In this document: piece after piece, positions 52,774-64,000 of the stretch
Layout of the letters: the number at the start of each line of letters is the position of its first letter
Position numbering within the stretch: the first letter of the stretch is position 1
Source of the DNA: Capronia americana
Lineage: Eukaryota; Ascomycota; Eurotiomycetes; Chaetothyriales; Herpotrichiellaceae
Length of the DNA stretch: 64,000 nt
Assembly (NCBI GenBank): GCA_016110215.1
Contig: JADWQD010000007.1
Span: forward strand, 930,001-994,000
Direction of reading: 5' to 3'
The notes under the pieces: model-generated
Seen by the model: only the letters and a program-made list of their open reading frames with translations
Databases searched by the model: none
Told to the model about the DNA's origin: nothing
Made by a program: the position numbers and the translations under genes

Positions 52774-53586
52774 TGGAAAGGAGCATGTGCAAGGCTTTTC
52801 CAGAAGGGAAGACCATGATGCACCTCGATCAAGCATTTAGCAATTCAGCGGCCTCGAGGCATTCCTCTGCGCTTGATACGTCTTTGTGGGGCGACAGTAC
52901 CAGGATGGGATGATTTTTTTTTTGGGACGAAGAAACCGTTACAACTTTATATCTCTGATCTTGTTGCAAATAGAGTAACGTCGCCTCTTTCGCGATCGTG
53001 GCTGCTTTCCTAAATCGATCTAATGCACACTTGCTGGTTTCAATTTCTGTCCGGCCAAGTCAGCAAGCCCAATATCCTTCACAGCACTCAAGTAGAATGC
53101 GAATCAGAGGATCCTGGGATGTCTCGAGCTTCGGACATTTCGCGACTCAATCAAGGCTGCCCTCGGATTCAGCCTCGTGCTATATACCCCGTATTACATT
53201 TGGGACCCGTCCTCGTCTCGCAACGCCGTTGGAGCAGAACAGACGAATAGAATTGTCGGGTGTATAGCAATTTAGGGGAATTGCTATTAGAGTTGGTCGG
53301 AACTGGTCGAAACTAGTCGAAACCTATATTGCAGTTTGATAAAAGTGCTATGTCAGATCTGGACAGATCTGGACAGATTGAATTCGGATAGATGATGTCT
53401 ACGAGTAGGTAGATCCAACGCTACGCCTAAGTTAGGCCTTACAGATGACTGTCGCTCAGCCACATATAGTCACATAAAGCCGTGCAATCATATGGCAATG
53501 ATACGTTGTGCTGCATCGACCGAGAGTACATAGACCCATTCATTCATTTCATTTCTCCTACAAATTGAATCCACATGAAAGAATGC
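52774..53586. other. Intergenic with 10-bp tandem repeats
   Basis: No gene. An A/T-rich stretch near 52913-52925 has a run of Ts, and two 10-bp tandem arrays lie at 53296-53325 and 53355-53378. Confidence 0.5.
53296..53378. repeat. Two short 10-bp tandem repeats
   Basis: Array one, 53296-53325: three copies of GGTCGAAACT with single changes. Array two, 53355-53378: CAGATCTGGA repeated about 2.4 times. They lie 30 bp apart in gene-free DNA. Confidence 0.75.
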
Positions 53587-55445
53587 TCACAACTTCGCCT
53601 GTACCTTTACCTCCCCCTTGGCCGCCGCTTGCTCCTCTTCTTGTCGGAACTCCTCCTTCGCCCGATCCTTCAGCACCCTCCTGAGGATCTTCCCACTCAC
53701 GCTCTTGGGCACGGCGTCCACAAACTTGACGCCGCCGCGCAGTTTCTTGTGGTTCGCGACCTTGGCGTTCATCCAGGCGATGATCTCCTGCGCGTCACCC
53801 GGCCGCACGGCGGAGAGGCCACCTTTGCGCACGATGTACGCGCGGGGCACTTCGGTTCCGAGGGCTTGGCTGTCGACGCCGACGACGGCGACGTCGTCGA
53901 TGAGCGGGTGGGAGGCCAAGTAGCCTTCTAGTTCGGCGGGGGGGACTTGGAAGCCTAGAGAGAAGACGCGTAAGTAAAGGCCAGAGGCGGGAGCTGGGGG
54001 TTCTTGAGATCTGTCTGCGCCATGCACGACGACTAGAGTAGCGCAACTAGGTACTCACCTTTATATTTGATTAATTCCTTGACGCGGTCCGTGATAGTCA
54101 GGTTCCCGCGGTCGTCTAGGAATCCGACGTCCCCGGTCCGGAACCATCCGTCCTCGAGACACTCGGCCGTGGCGCTGGGGTTGTTGTGGTAGCCGCTGAA
54201 GACGTTGGGTCCGCGGACGTACAGCTCGCCGATCTTGCCCCTAGGGAGTTCCTTGGTGCCGTCGCTCTCTTCGCCCGACCCGGGCACGGCACAGAATTTG
54301 GCCTCCAGATTGGGCACCATTACGCCGGTGGTGCCGATGGCGGAGCGCCACTCCTCCCACCGTTGCATGAAGATGGTAGGGGCCGTCTCGGACAGGCCGT
54401 AGCCCTGCTTGACCTTGACGCCCTTGCGCGCGTACAAACCCTCGACAAGTTCGCGGGTCAGGGGCGCGGCACCTGAGTTTGTCATCCGCAGACTCGAGAG
54501 GTCGTACTTCTCCACGACGGGGTGCTTGCACAGCAGCAGCACGATCGGCGGCACGATGTAGCTGAATGTGATCTTGTGGTCCTGCACGAGGGAGCACCAC
54601 CGCTCGAGGTCGAAGCGAGCCATCACCATCGTGTGCACGCCGGAGTAGACCGGTGAGAGGACGAGGCAGTTCAGACCGTAGATGTGGAAGAAGGGCAGAC
54701 ATGCGAGGATCTTGTCCCCCGTCCCCCGCGCGGGGAGGGGGATGTCGCTGTTTGGAGGTGTGCTGGTGCCATTCCACGTCAGCCAGCCCTCGGCGCTGTG
54801 GATCTGCTCGATGTTGCTCGTCATGTTGAAGTGCGTGAGGCGCACGCCCTTGGGCCGCCCCGTCGTGCCGGACGAGTAGACCAGGAATGCGAGGTCGGTC
54901 TTGGGATCGATCTTGGGGATGCGGAACCGCCGTGTCCCCTCCAGATTGCGGATCGACGTCCAGTGCTTGATTCTCATGCTCTGGTCCTTTTGCTCGCCGA
55001 GGAGGAAGATGTTCGATTCAGGGATGCCTGCTTCGCGGGCGGCTTTGCGCGCCGTATCCAGGACGGAAAAGTGCGTGCACAGGGCCTTTGCGCCCGAGTC
55101 TTTCAGCTGATATACCAGCTCAGCGACCGTGTAACCTGGATTTGCGGGCGAGACGATGGCCCCGGCCCAGAGCGTGCCCAGCACGACGGGCGGGACGTCG
55201 ATGTCATTGGGGACGAATAACCCTAGGACATCGCCTTTGCGGAAGTCATAAACCGCTTTGAGGCCCTTGCCAAAGTCGACGGACGATTGCCGCAGTTGGG
55301 CGAACGTGTACTGGCGGCTGAGCGTCTCGGCAGACTGGAATATGACGTGGTTGTCGGGGAATTCTCTGTCCTTTCTGTTGAAGAGGAAGGACCAAATATC
55401 TGAAACGGAGAGTTGGACGTCCGGGAAGTCCGACTTGATGGGCAT
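53587..55445 (-). CDS. Peroxisomal acyl-CoA ligase (4-coumarate-CoA ligase-like)
   Basis: ANL-superfamily acyl/aryl-CoA synthetase, 584 residues. Exons 55445..54059 and 53954..53587, intron 104 nt (GTGAGT...CTAG), phase 1. Motifs: AMP loop YSSGTTGRPKG (190-200), GYGLSET (348-354), YVRGPNVFSGYHN (409-421), GWFRTGD (433-439), hinge RVKELIKYKGFQVPPAELE and catalytic Lys551 in VSGKILRR. The C-terminal tripeptide AKL is a peroxisomal PTS1. Together this suggests CoA activation of fatty, phenylpropanoid or side-chain acids inside the peroxisome. Substrate cannot be read. A second PTS1 protein, a thioesterase, lies 5 kb away. Confidence 0.94.
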
Positions 55446-56621
55446 GGTTACGGTGGTCTTTGAAATTATTACTCCGTAAAACGGGAAAACGAGGCTCTCA
55501 GGCTTTGTTCAGTGCTCGAAAGTGCAGAGCTCTCTCTCTTTCTCCCAGCTGCAACGTGTGTCTAACGGACCTGGCGTTGTTTGGAGACAGAGCTCGAGCT
55601 GGCGAGACCCGTTGCTTTTCTGCCTGCACAGTCTAGCGAGGCCACCAATCTGTGGACGATGGTTGCGATTTCAGCCGAAGGCAGAGAGAGGATACGGCCG
55701 AGCTGATTTTCTGGCGACGTGAGGGAATGTCGTTCCGATGGACAGATCCTTGTACACGGTTTTCGGACAGATCGAAGTAATTAGACAGCAACCAGTCCAC
55801 GCAAGCTGGTCGGTATTCCAAGAGGCCAAAAATCGAGTCGAGCTGTCTATCTATCTAGACTGAACACAACAAATCAAGAGACGACGACTGGTAACGCCCA
55901 AGAAATAATTATGAGATATAGCGCCGGTCGAGGCATCCGCTTGGCTTAATCCGGGGTACTCGTGCGACCGCATGTCCTTCGTCCGGTGGAAGCACGCGTC
56001 GCTCTTATCGTCATGGCCGTTGCCTCCCCGTCGCAATGCGAATGTGGCCGATGGTGGGCCGTGCTGGATCCCATCGTGGCCAATCTCGCAGAAGAGATGC
56101 CGAGGTTCCAGAGGGCTGGCCAGTGGAAAGCAGTCGGCAATTGCGCGGCTATCGCTGCAATTCTGGGGCAAGCCAGAAATCGGGGTTGGATGTGCGAAAC
56201 TCGGAGATACTGACCACCTCGCGTCTCCGGCATTTTCTAGGATCCGATATATGCGTGGCACGGAGCATTTCTGCTGAATGAGATCTTTCGCCTCTGTCGT
56301 GCGAAAAAGAGCGCGCAACTCGGATAATCAATTGGTAAGTAAGATTGTGAAATGCAAGTGAGGTGCTGGTGAAAGTTGCGTGAGCGTGCGGTGGACGTGA
56401 TCGTCTAATGACTTTTACTTTGCACGGCGGGGTGCACCAAAGCAGAGAGAGGCTTGAGAGAGGCTCAGAACAACAAATGGCCTGCAAGGGAGCAGTCTTG
56501 CATTCTCAGCAAGATATACACCATGAATATGTACTCGTCGCAGACAGCACCCGGTCTGGTGCGCCACAACACCCCGAACTCCGGCCGTGCCTTCATGCCT
56601 TGGGATATACAAACATCATCG
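55446..56621. other. Intergenic, 1.2 kb
   Basis: Ligase promoter and exchanger 3' region. No gene seen. Confidence 0.4.
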
Positions 56622-59600
56622 TCACATCAGCGTGTCTCCTCCGTATCCAAGCAGTTCGACAATGATATTGCCAACGGTGGACAGCGACCACAGCAAGATC
56701 AGTCCAAACCCGATCCTGCGGTCCATCTTCCAACCGTTTAATGGGACAACGATCAACAACCCAATCAATGTCACCAGCAGGGTAACTCCTGATATCACCA
56801 ATGTGGTACTCACTTCGATCTCGTACGGTTTGTATTTGATCGGCTTGTGGGGATGCTTTGCATGCTTCTGCGAGGCCTTGTTGACCGTCATATACAGCCC
56901 TCCAATGCCAATCCCGAGCAAGATATTCAGCATCGGACCCCCAAAGCATGCCGACAATGCCATGACGGGATAGCCGAGTTTTGCAACAGTGATGTCCGCG
57001 ACCAGATCACCGCAAGAGTTGCCCACGGCAAAAATGGTCAATCCCAGGATAGCATCCGACATGCCCAAGATGACCCCGAAAGCCTTGAGGACTCCGACGA
57101 CTTCGTTCGCAATTGTCGAGATCCAACCAATGGCCACGGCAAATCCCAAAAAGCAGAACAGAGGTCGGTATTTGGGCTCTCGATCAGGCCTTGTCAAAGA
57201 CAAGAGTACGAGGAGTAACACCAGCGAGAACACCAATGAGCCCAGGACCATCTTCAGATATAGTGTTGTGTTGAGGTCGTCATCCATGTTGGCCCAGCCG
57301 ATGGTCACCACAAAGAAAGGAGCAGTAAACACTTGCACGAAGAGCAACCACCGATTCCAGTCTTTTGGCCCGTGGACTTCATCCACGCCGTGATTGGGAC
57401 TCTTAGCATAGTCTGACATCTGTCTTGATATTCCCGTCCCGTGTGGATGAGGTGGACCATCAGAAGAGCCTGACTTGGGAATTGTCCCAGGAGTACCAAC
57501 GACATGACTGTTTGATCTGCTATGGTTCCCACCTGCCGGAGTCAAAAGTGTTGGATCAGGATCCGGCACACTGTCTTCCTTTGGTTCGACAACAGGAAGT
57601 GTGATAGCGAGCAGAAACACACTGGGAGCAGTGACCAAGCCCAGCATTCGGTCAATGTGTGACTTCTCACGCCAGCCATAAAGAGTCGGGAAGAGCGATG
57701 CATAAATGACCTGCGGCGCTGGAAAGTATTGGTAAGGCCACCAGGAGAACCTACGCATAGGCTCCTCTTCTTCATCCGGCAGAAGCCCGAGATGCGCAGT
57801 AGACTCTGGCGACATACTTGGCGCCGGAAGATTTATGCTAGGGGGCCTGGAGCCGACGGGGGTGAGAAGCATGGGTGAATCGACGTAAGGAGGGAAGTCT
57901 TCAAGTCTCAGCGCTCCTTTCGAATGGTCGGGATGCGGTGTATGCAAAATCGGAACTTGGAGTGTGGGGCCAGTCCGAGGCGACAACTTAGGGCTTCGAG
58001 ATTCAGACCGATGCTCATCATGATAGTCGGGGCGATGGAAGCTCGTTGCCGGTGGCGCTAAGAGATTGGCAGACCTTGAGCTGGGAGCATCCGAATGCAG
58101 TGAACCAGTCTCGGGTGGCAAGCCCGAGGGAGAAAGAACAAGCTTGGGCGACGGTGGCCTCTGACTTGACGGCTCATTGAGCATTCTCAAAATATTGGCG
58201 CTCGCCCTTGTGTGTTTGGCGGCCGGGTGTGGCGACGACTCTTCGCTGGCAAGGGCGTTCTCGGAACCTCTGTCTGAAAGTCTTTCACTCAGAAAATCCG
58301 TATCGATGCGTAGATGAGCAGCGTCGTTGGCGGATACCGCTCGGGCTCGACGGGGACTGTCGCCTTCGACATCCAAGTATTGAGAACTGACGAGCTCTGG
58401 GTGGGAGGCACCGGGAGGCGCGGTGACTGGGATAGGGGTGTGAGTGGCCGATGCATCGTCTGAGTATCTTCGAAGACCAATAGGCTGTGTGTTGGTCGCT
58501 TTCCTTTCTAAAGAGGTCATAAGAGATCTGAACTCCAATGCGCCCATCAAACTCGGTCGGATGGGCGTCATTGTATTCCTTCGTTCGCCCCTAGGTGGTC
58601 GACTAACTCTCATTTTGCTCTGCAACTCGGCCAGATATCGATCTCGCGCTTCATCGTCGTCATCAAAGTCTTGAACTTTCCACGCTGGCGTTCCAGGGGT
58701 CCGTATGGTAGGGAGAGTATCGTTTGACTGGCCACGTAAGAGGCCTGTACGCTCACTCGCAGGGCGTGATTCTTCGTCCTCGTCGATTGCGGGGGCCTCC
58801 AGCTCCTGCGTGTCTGGGATATGGTGATGCAATCTGGCTGCGGTCTCCGCAACCCTCCTCTTGCGTCGCCTGGTCAGCCACCAGTGCCAAACAACCACAA
58901 AAATCACGTAAAAGATGTAGTAGGCGACCATGGTGATACACTCCCAGAGCCGCAAACTGCCGTCCGACAAGAATACCAGACTAAAGCTTGCCGCCACAGC
59001 GAAAAACCCGACGTCCCGGATGAAGCTCTTCCTGGCCACCTGGAATGGTGCGACCAGTGCCATACTGCCCGCAACGACGGCTGAGATGAAGCTGGCCGCG
59101 CCCACCAATTCTCCCACTGCAAGACTACCACTATTGCTGCGCATGGCAGCAAATGTGGAAAAGACATCGGGACTCCCATTTCCAAAAGCCAAGAATGTGA
59201 CGCCCGTTAAGCTCTCGCTCATGCCCAGAAGGTTCGCGATTGTGCTCAGATTGATGCAGAGGAAATCGGAGGCGGCGATGCCGATAGTGCTGAAGAGGAG
59301 ACTGACCCATATCACTAGGATGAGGAAGGCAAAGGGTTGGGCGTTGGGCAGGGTGCAGTAATAGAGCCGGAGGTAGGAGATCAAGCCGGCTTCTTCATCA
59401 GGGCAGTTTTCTGTGATAAAGGCACATTTGTCGTCTGCGTGATGGACAAGTCGACACTAAGAGTAATGGTTAGCTTTGTGCATATCTAGATGTCCATGGC
59501 GGATCCGCGACGCACCTCGAGGTCGCGTGCTTCGAGACTGCGCACGGCCAATCTCTGCGCAGGGTGGCCACGACCGCCGTCTCGGAAGAAGCTATAACAA

Positions 59601-59680
59601 GCGAGGAGAGTGATGATGAGCGCTGTCAGATAGAAGGCGCGGCCTTGCTGGCGCACTGGGCGCATTCCTTTTCGTGTCAT
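56622..59680 (-). CDS. CaCA-family cation/Ca2+ exchanger (NCLX / yeast YDL206W type)
   Basis: Membrane exchanger of 999 residues. Exons 59680..59516 and 59456..56622, intron 59 nt (GTGCGT...TTAG, branch GCTAACC), phase 0. Exon 1 gives a signal/first TM (AFYLTALIITLLACYSFF). After splicing comes CRLVHHADDKCAFITENCPDEEAGLISYLRLYYC, the conserved Cys-rich luminal segment. The two alpha-repeats carry GNGSPD (147-152) and GNSCGD (867-872), the ion-binding helices. A very long Ser/Pro-rich cytosolic loop (about 250-640) separates them. Localisation is likely vacuole, Golgi or ER; whether it moves Ca2+ against Na+ or H+ is unknown. Confidence 0.93.
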
Positions 59681-60568
59681 GGTGGCCTCCGTGATGGTAT
59701 TTCATACTGGGTGCCGGCCGGGGTATGAATAGTAGGTCATCTGTTCAATAGCGATCGAGTCCAAAGTATATGAGAAGGATGGGATTGAATAACGGCCATG
59801 AGCAATGGCGATATCCAAGATGCAAACAGGACGGAATCACCCAAGGGCTAAAAGATAGATTATCGGATCAACCACCCTCACTCCACTATGCGACGATGCA
59901 AGAAACGAGAGATGCTAAACTTGGTAAAGCACCACTGAGATCACGGATGATGGGGATTGCGCCCGTGTCTCGTCATTGTGCATCACTTATGGTGATTATG
60001 CTGGATCGCTGGCTCCTGGTTCGATGCACAGCCACAGAGTCAGGGCATGGTGAACATTTAACCGTTCAATGGCAGCCTGTTTCAAAGCTCGTTTAGCCAC
60101 ATGAACTGGTGGAATGTGTAACGAGGGGTTCTTGCTCTGACCGCCTCTGGGCTTGAGGCCAGGTTGACCAGGTCGGACTGAATTGAAATCCAACTCCCTC
60201 GCAACAATGCTGCCGCCCGCTCGTTTCACGACTTGTTTTCCCCTCTACCTCTCTCCATCTTTAACTCATCTCTCGTCATTGAACACGACTTCGATCATTG
60301 CAGGGCATGCAAACATCAAGTACTCCGGAAGCTCTATTGGAGGTGCCTGCCGTAGGGGCGATCAAGCCCGACGACGCCTCATGCCGAGGCTCGTGGTTGT
60401 TTCGGGATGGGAAGCCGTTTTTTTGGTTCCTCCCGAACTCCTAGCAACCGCGAAGCCGCATTGAATTTGGTGACCCTGTGCGTGAGATTCGAATCAGTGT
60501 CTTTACAGATCATGTTATAGTGAGCGTTCTTGTTGCTTCTTCTCGTCCTTCCCCAGTTGTGCGCCACT
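59681..60568. other. Divergent promoter region exchanger / thioesterase
   Basis: 888 bp. No gene and no clear fatty-acid response element found. Confidence 0.4.
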
Positions 60569-61701
60569 ATGGCACCGCCGACTTTCGCAGATGTCCTGCC
60601 CATCAAGCCTATTTCCTCGCATCAGTACGCCCTCCCCCTCGAAAACGAGTGGTGTATAGGCACAGGTAAGACTCAAAAATGCCCCAGCTGGCTCCCGCCA
60701 CGACTTATGTACCTCCTACCACAGTCCCCAATGGAGGCTACGTCACGTCGGCGTTCCTCGTCGTCGCGCGCACTCACATGTCCCTCACCCACCGCGCCCG
60801 CTCCTCCCCACACCCGATCAACCTGCACCTCGAATTCCTGCGGCGCACCTCCGTCGGCCCTGCGATCTTCACAGTGAAAGACGTGAAACTCGGCTCCCGC
60901 ATATCGAACCTACATATCACACTCTCTCAAAAGCAAGACACCGGCAACGATGAAGGACCCTACCAGGACGAAGCGCAGGGGTACATCACGATGAGCAACA
61001 TATCTACCGAAGAAGGGTTAAGTCTCGACACGCAATATCACCTGTACCCTCCCGCCTTGCCAGTGAACCTCTCCCTGCTCGCCTCGCAGGGCCACGACGA
61101 GAACTACACCCACCGGGCAAGTGACCCCTTCCCTTCCTTCCGACGCGCCGCGCAAAACATCCAGATCTTCCTCGTCCGGCCCGAGAGGAAGCCCACGCCC
61201 GACAGATCGACGGGCCGTCCCCGCGCGATGGTCGAGCAATGGGTCCGCTTCACGCCGAGAACACCACACTTGAACGGCGTGCCGGGCCGGTGGACGAACG
61301 ATGCGCTAGGTTTCGTGGTCGACATGTTCCCTCAGGTCGTGGAAAGTTACGTGAACCCCTTCGTGGAGGAGGCAGCGATAGGCCAGCACAGCCAATCGGA
61401 CCTGAAACAATTCCTCGCCTCGAATGAGCCCAGGGCAAAGTACTGGTATCCTACCCTCGCGTTAAATCTGGACGTCAAGAAGCTCCTGCCCGAGGAAGGT
61501 GTGGAGTGGCTGTTCGTCCGGGTGAAAGCGAAGGTGATCCGGAACGGACGCTTCGACTTGGATATCGAGGTCTGGGACGAACAGGGGGAACTGGTGGCCA
61601 GTTCGGTCCATGCGAGTTTGGTTATGGATGCCAGTCGGAATATTGCGAGGAAGAACGGAAATGGGAACGGAAATAGCAAGAAGAAGGATTCAAAGTTATA
61701 G
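60569..61701 (+). CDS. Peroxisomal acyl-CoA thioesterase-like protein (hot-dog fold)
   Basis: Thioesterase-like superfamily protein, 357 residues. Exons 60569..60665 and 60725..61701, intron 59 nt (GTAAGA...CACAG), phase 1. Exon 1 is MAPPTFADVLPIKPISSHQYALPLENEWCIGT; the join gives VPNGGYVTSAFLVVA, the conserved acyl-CoA thioesterase start. A double hot-dog arrangement is seen: HPINLHLEFLRRTSVGPAIFTVKDVKLGSRISNLHITLSQ in the first half and VEWLFVRVKAKVIRNGRFDLDIEVWDEQGELVASSVHASLVM in the second. The C-terminal SKL is the classic PTS1. The enzyme would free fatty acids or cap CoA chains in the peroxisome. Catalytic residues are not obvious by eye. Confidence 0.9.
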
Positions 61702-62170
61702 AATATATTATGCTGGGCGGTGAGGAGGCCGACCTGATACTGGGCCCAAGGGGTGACTATGTTTCTTTAGAGGTGACGATGCTCTGTAGCCTGAGGCGAG
61801 CCATATAGTCGAGTGTATAGTGGGTCGAAGTTCCCACAAGTGCTGGATTAGATTGCCGTGGGCCCGGCTAACCTTTATACATACATATCATTCAATACTT
61901 GTGGGTGGAAGGCATGGCACGAGCACGCCATCATACACACAGAGCATGTCTTTCTCGGCGGATCTGCGTGCTTGTTTGGTTGTATTCGTATTATGTATGC
62001 TATATGACCACTTTTCTCTCCTCCCATTCTCACAATCTGGTATATTGATATCATATTCCCCTGTCTCGTCTGTCACATAGTGCTATCATCTGCATTATCG
62101 TCGGCCGTGCCTCATAATTACATTCTCTCGAGTTCGTCTCCTCTCACTCGCCATGGACCCTATCCCTCAT
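61702..62170. other. Convergent spacer
   Basis: 469 bp between convergent 3' ends. Nothing seen. Confidence 0.4.
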
Positions 62171-62792
62171 CTAGAGCAGGGCGGCAAGCCCCAAGCCAAC
62201 AAGCCCGGCAATACCAGCCCATTGCTGCTTCAATGCGGACGCGGCACCGGTGTACGACGCACCAGGTGGGGCAGCGGTGCTTACGGCCGAGTAGCTCGCA
62301 GGTGCGTAGCTCGTAGGCGTTGCAGGAGTGCCAGCCGGAGCAGTGGTTGGCGAAGATGTGAAAGTCGGTCCAGCAGCCGGAGCAGAGGCGCTGGCGGTGG
62401 GCAAGGTGATGGTAATGCCTGCAGAGCCGCAGTACTGCTGCGCGAACGCCAGGGTTGCTATTGAGCCAGTGGTCAGTTTGGGCTTTGAGAGTGAAAGCAT
62501 TCAGGCACGAACCAGCTTGATCAGTGGCATTGCAAGCAGTGCTGATGCATGACTGTACAGAGCTCAAGAAAGTGGTCGCCGAGCAGACGCAGGCGGCGTC
62601 CGTGGCCGCACAGCCTGTAGCGCCAATGGCGTTGAGGGCGCAGGTCACCTGTATTTGATGTAAGTTCGTCTGTCCGACGCAGGTGCCGTCGCTGGTACTT
62701 ACCGCACATGATGGAAGACTGGACAAGTCTTGCGAAGCTGCTAGGTGGAGGAGAGTCGAAAAGCCAACGGCGGCAAGAGACAAGAAGCGCAT
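62171..62792 (-). CDS. CFEM-domain GPI-anchored cell-surface protein
   Basis: Extracellular fungal CFEM protein, 170 residues. Exons 62792..62703, 62648..62513 and 62457..62171. Intron 1 is 54 nt (GTAAGT...ACAG) and is in frame, so the unspliced ORF reads through it; intron 2 is 55 nt (GTTCGT...ATAG). Signal peptide MRFLSLAAVGFSTLLHLAAS, then CFEM with eight Cys: SCAVTCALNAIGATGCAATDAACVCSA...SCISTAC...QQYC, including the TDAAC Asp that ligates heme iron in Candida CFEM proteins. A Thr/Ser/Pro/Ala-rich stalk and a hydrophobic tail WAGIAGLVGLGLAALL indicate a GPI anchor. Role: heme/iron capture or wall protein; not provable here. Confidence 0.94.
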
Positions 62793-63864
62793 TTTGATCG
62801 CTGGTTTGTGAGTACTTGGACTGGAGAGCGCACAATCTGGGTGAGTGTTATGAGGAGGAAGCCAGACACAACCAGAGGGCAGTGAGTGTAAAAAGCGAGT
62901 GTTGGGTCAAAGTCAGAGCTCAGCAATCGAATTAATTTTTTTCAAGCTTCGATCGACGAGAGTCACAGAAGCAGAGCAGGCCCGATCCAAGGTTTATAGC
63001 TTTTCCCTCCTGTCACCGAGCGGTCTTCTGGCTGCCTGTCTCTGCATAGATAGCTTAACGTTCGCTCGAGTAGACCTACCGTGAGCTCTAGAAGAAGCTG
63101 CCTGTTTAGGAATGGACATCCGTCCAGCAGTGCAGGTTGCATGGCAGTCAAACCCCTCATTGGAAAGCGTTCGGCTGGTGTCGTAACTGTCGTACCTGGG
63201 AAGCTTCGCTGAAACTCCCGTATTCAGCTGGTGCTGATGCAAGCCACGATGTTCGAGCAAGCAAGAGACAGCAGAGCCCGGCTGCATGTCTCAGGCACAC
63301 GATGATCGAGACTGGACGGTTGGTCCGAAGCCGACAAATTAAAAACTGGCCAAGGCGACGAGCAGCGTTTGGTGCCGTGCTCGCTTGAGGCTAACCCATG
63401 CTCGAATGATCAAAGAAAAGGTGTGGAAACTTCCCGAGAGAAGCTCCCACGGTGGATGGGCGGGGAGGCGGGGTACGGGAAGAGCAACGAGGTTAGAATC
63501 GGAAACTGGAATCGTGGAGAATCGAACCCACAATGGCCATAGGTGTCAGCAGCCGACACTGACGCCCCAACAAGGGCTTCCAGGTGCGAGGCCACGGGAG
63601 GTCAAGGCCAAATCAATCTCATTCGCGTTGACAGCGATGCGCTGTGCACGAGGCGCTGTATCCAACCGCGCAGAAGATTGCAAGATGATTCGTCACTTCC
63701 GCAGCCTCAAGGCGAATGTGTCGCTGTCGCCTGCTCGCCTGATCAGGCTCAAGCTGCGCCTTGTTCAGGAGTGCCGCTTCGAACAACTTCAGATCTTGCC
63801 TACGACAATACCACCTTGGTCACTGAGAACGTAAGGTGTCCTGACCGGTACCTGAGATCACGAT
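62793..63864. other. Intergenic, 1.1 kb
   Basis: CFEM promoter and upstream of the right-edge gene. A tRNA T-arm-like stretch near 63505-63530 (minus) was rejected as a gene. Confidence 0.4.
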
Positions 63865-64000
63865 ATGGACCCGCTCAGCGTTAGTGCAAGCATCATTGCT
63901 GTTCTGGAGTTGACCGCAACTCTTATGAAATATGCCAACAGCGTGCGAAAGGCTCCAAAAGAGCGAGCTCAGATTGCCCAAGAAGCAAGCAACATGTATG
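63865..64000 (+). CDS. Fungal N-terminal domain protein, 5' part (STAND/NLR-like?)
   Basis: Open to the right edge; 45 residues visible: MDPLSVSASIIAVLELTATL, then MKYANSVRKAPKERAQIAQEA. This is the common helical leader of fungal proteins, often followed by NACHT or NB-ARC and ankyrin, WD or TPR repeats, and sometimes by other domains. The downstream part is outside the window, so the class is inference. Together with the HET protein 55 kb to the left it hints at allorecognition genes in the region, which is weak evidence. Confidence 0.6.
   Translation, partial: MDPLSVSASIIAVLELTATLMKYANSVRKAPKERAQIAQEASNMY

Noticed and set aside
63500..63590. tRNA-like stretch on the minus strand (GTGGGTTCGATTC plus a 5-bp/7-nt hairpin)
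   Set aside because: T-stem has two mismatches, the position before the presumed anticodon is not U, and no acceptor stem forms.

Overview
The window is eukaryotic, from a filamentous ascomycete (Pezizomycotina). Genes carry short GT-AG introns (mostly 46-105 nt) with CTAAC/CTGAC branch sites. There are no operons. Several families are fungal: a HET-domain protein, a CFEM protein, Pan1, a Gal80-like protein and a YAT-type amino-acid permease. The protein style suggests Eurotiomycetes, possibly Chaetothyriales, but that is an impression and not a proof. I see no rRNA, tRNA, CRISPR array or intact transposon.

Left part (1-13.1 kb): the 5' part of a Kap121-type importin, a fungal hypothetical, a cytochrome P450 and a divergent amino-acid permease. 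An accessory-looking stretch follows with a HET-domain protein, two doubtful small ORFs and an APH-type kinase-like protein. Middle-left (13.5-31 kb): a huge disordered Ser-rich protein, a small heat-shock protein, SDHAF1 (three tiny exons), a chloroperoxidase-like hydrolase, condensin subunit Brn1/CAP-H and the endocytic scaffold Pan1, all on the minus strand. Middle (32.6-43 kb): RPB11, nitronate monooxygenase, LSM5, a class-3 lipase, the ribosome-assembly GTPase NOG2 and a Gal80-like oxidoreductase. Right part (43.9-64 kb): a Tsl1-type trehalose synthase regulatory subunit, STK19-like protein, mitoribosomal Pet123/mS26, a peroxisomal (AKL) acyl-CoA ligase, a CaCA-family cation exchanger, a peroxisomal (SKL) thioesterase, a CFEM/GPI protein, and the start of what may be a STAND/NLR-type protein.

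Many genes only become visible after splicing. SDHAF1, LSM5, RPB11, the CFEM protein and the N-termini of NOG2, Brn1 and the exchanger were rebuilt here exon by exon with matching phases.

Two observations stand out. (1) The oversized 350-nt second intron of NOG2 contains an H/ACA snoRNA-like element. Its 5' pocket can pair on both sides of the 25S rRNA helix-69 uridine equivalent to yeast U2258, and an H box sits at the canonical 14-nt spacing. This matches yeast, where the NOG2 intron carries snR191. (2) RPB11 has a 1.1-kb first intron, about 20 times the local norm. It contains a same-strand two-exon coding cassette that could be a nested gene or, because the phases match, an alternative N-terminus spliced in frame onto RPB11 exon 2.

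Functionally the window is mostly housekeeping: nuclear import, condensin, endocytosis, Pol II, mRNA decay/splicing, 60S assembly, mitochondrial translation and complex II assembly. Metabolic and environmental genes are interspersed (P450, permease, lipase, acyl-CoA ligase, thioesterase, trehalose).
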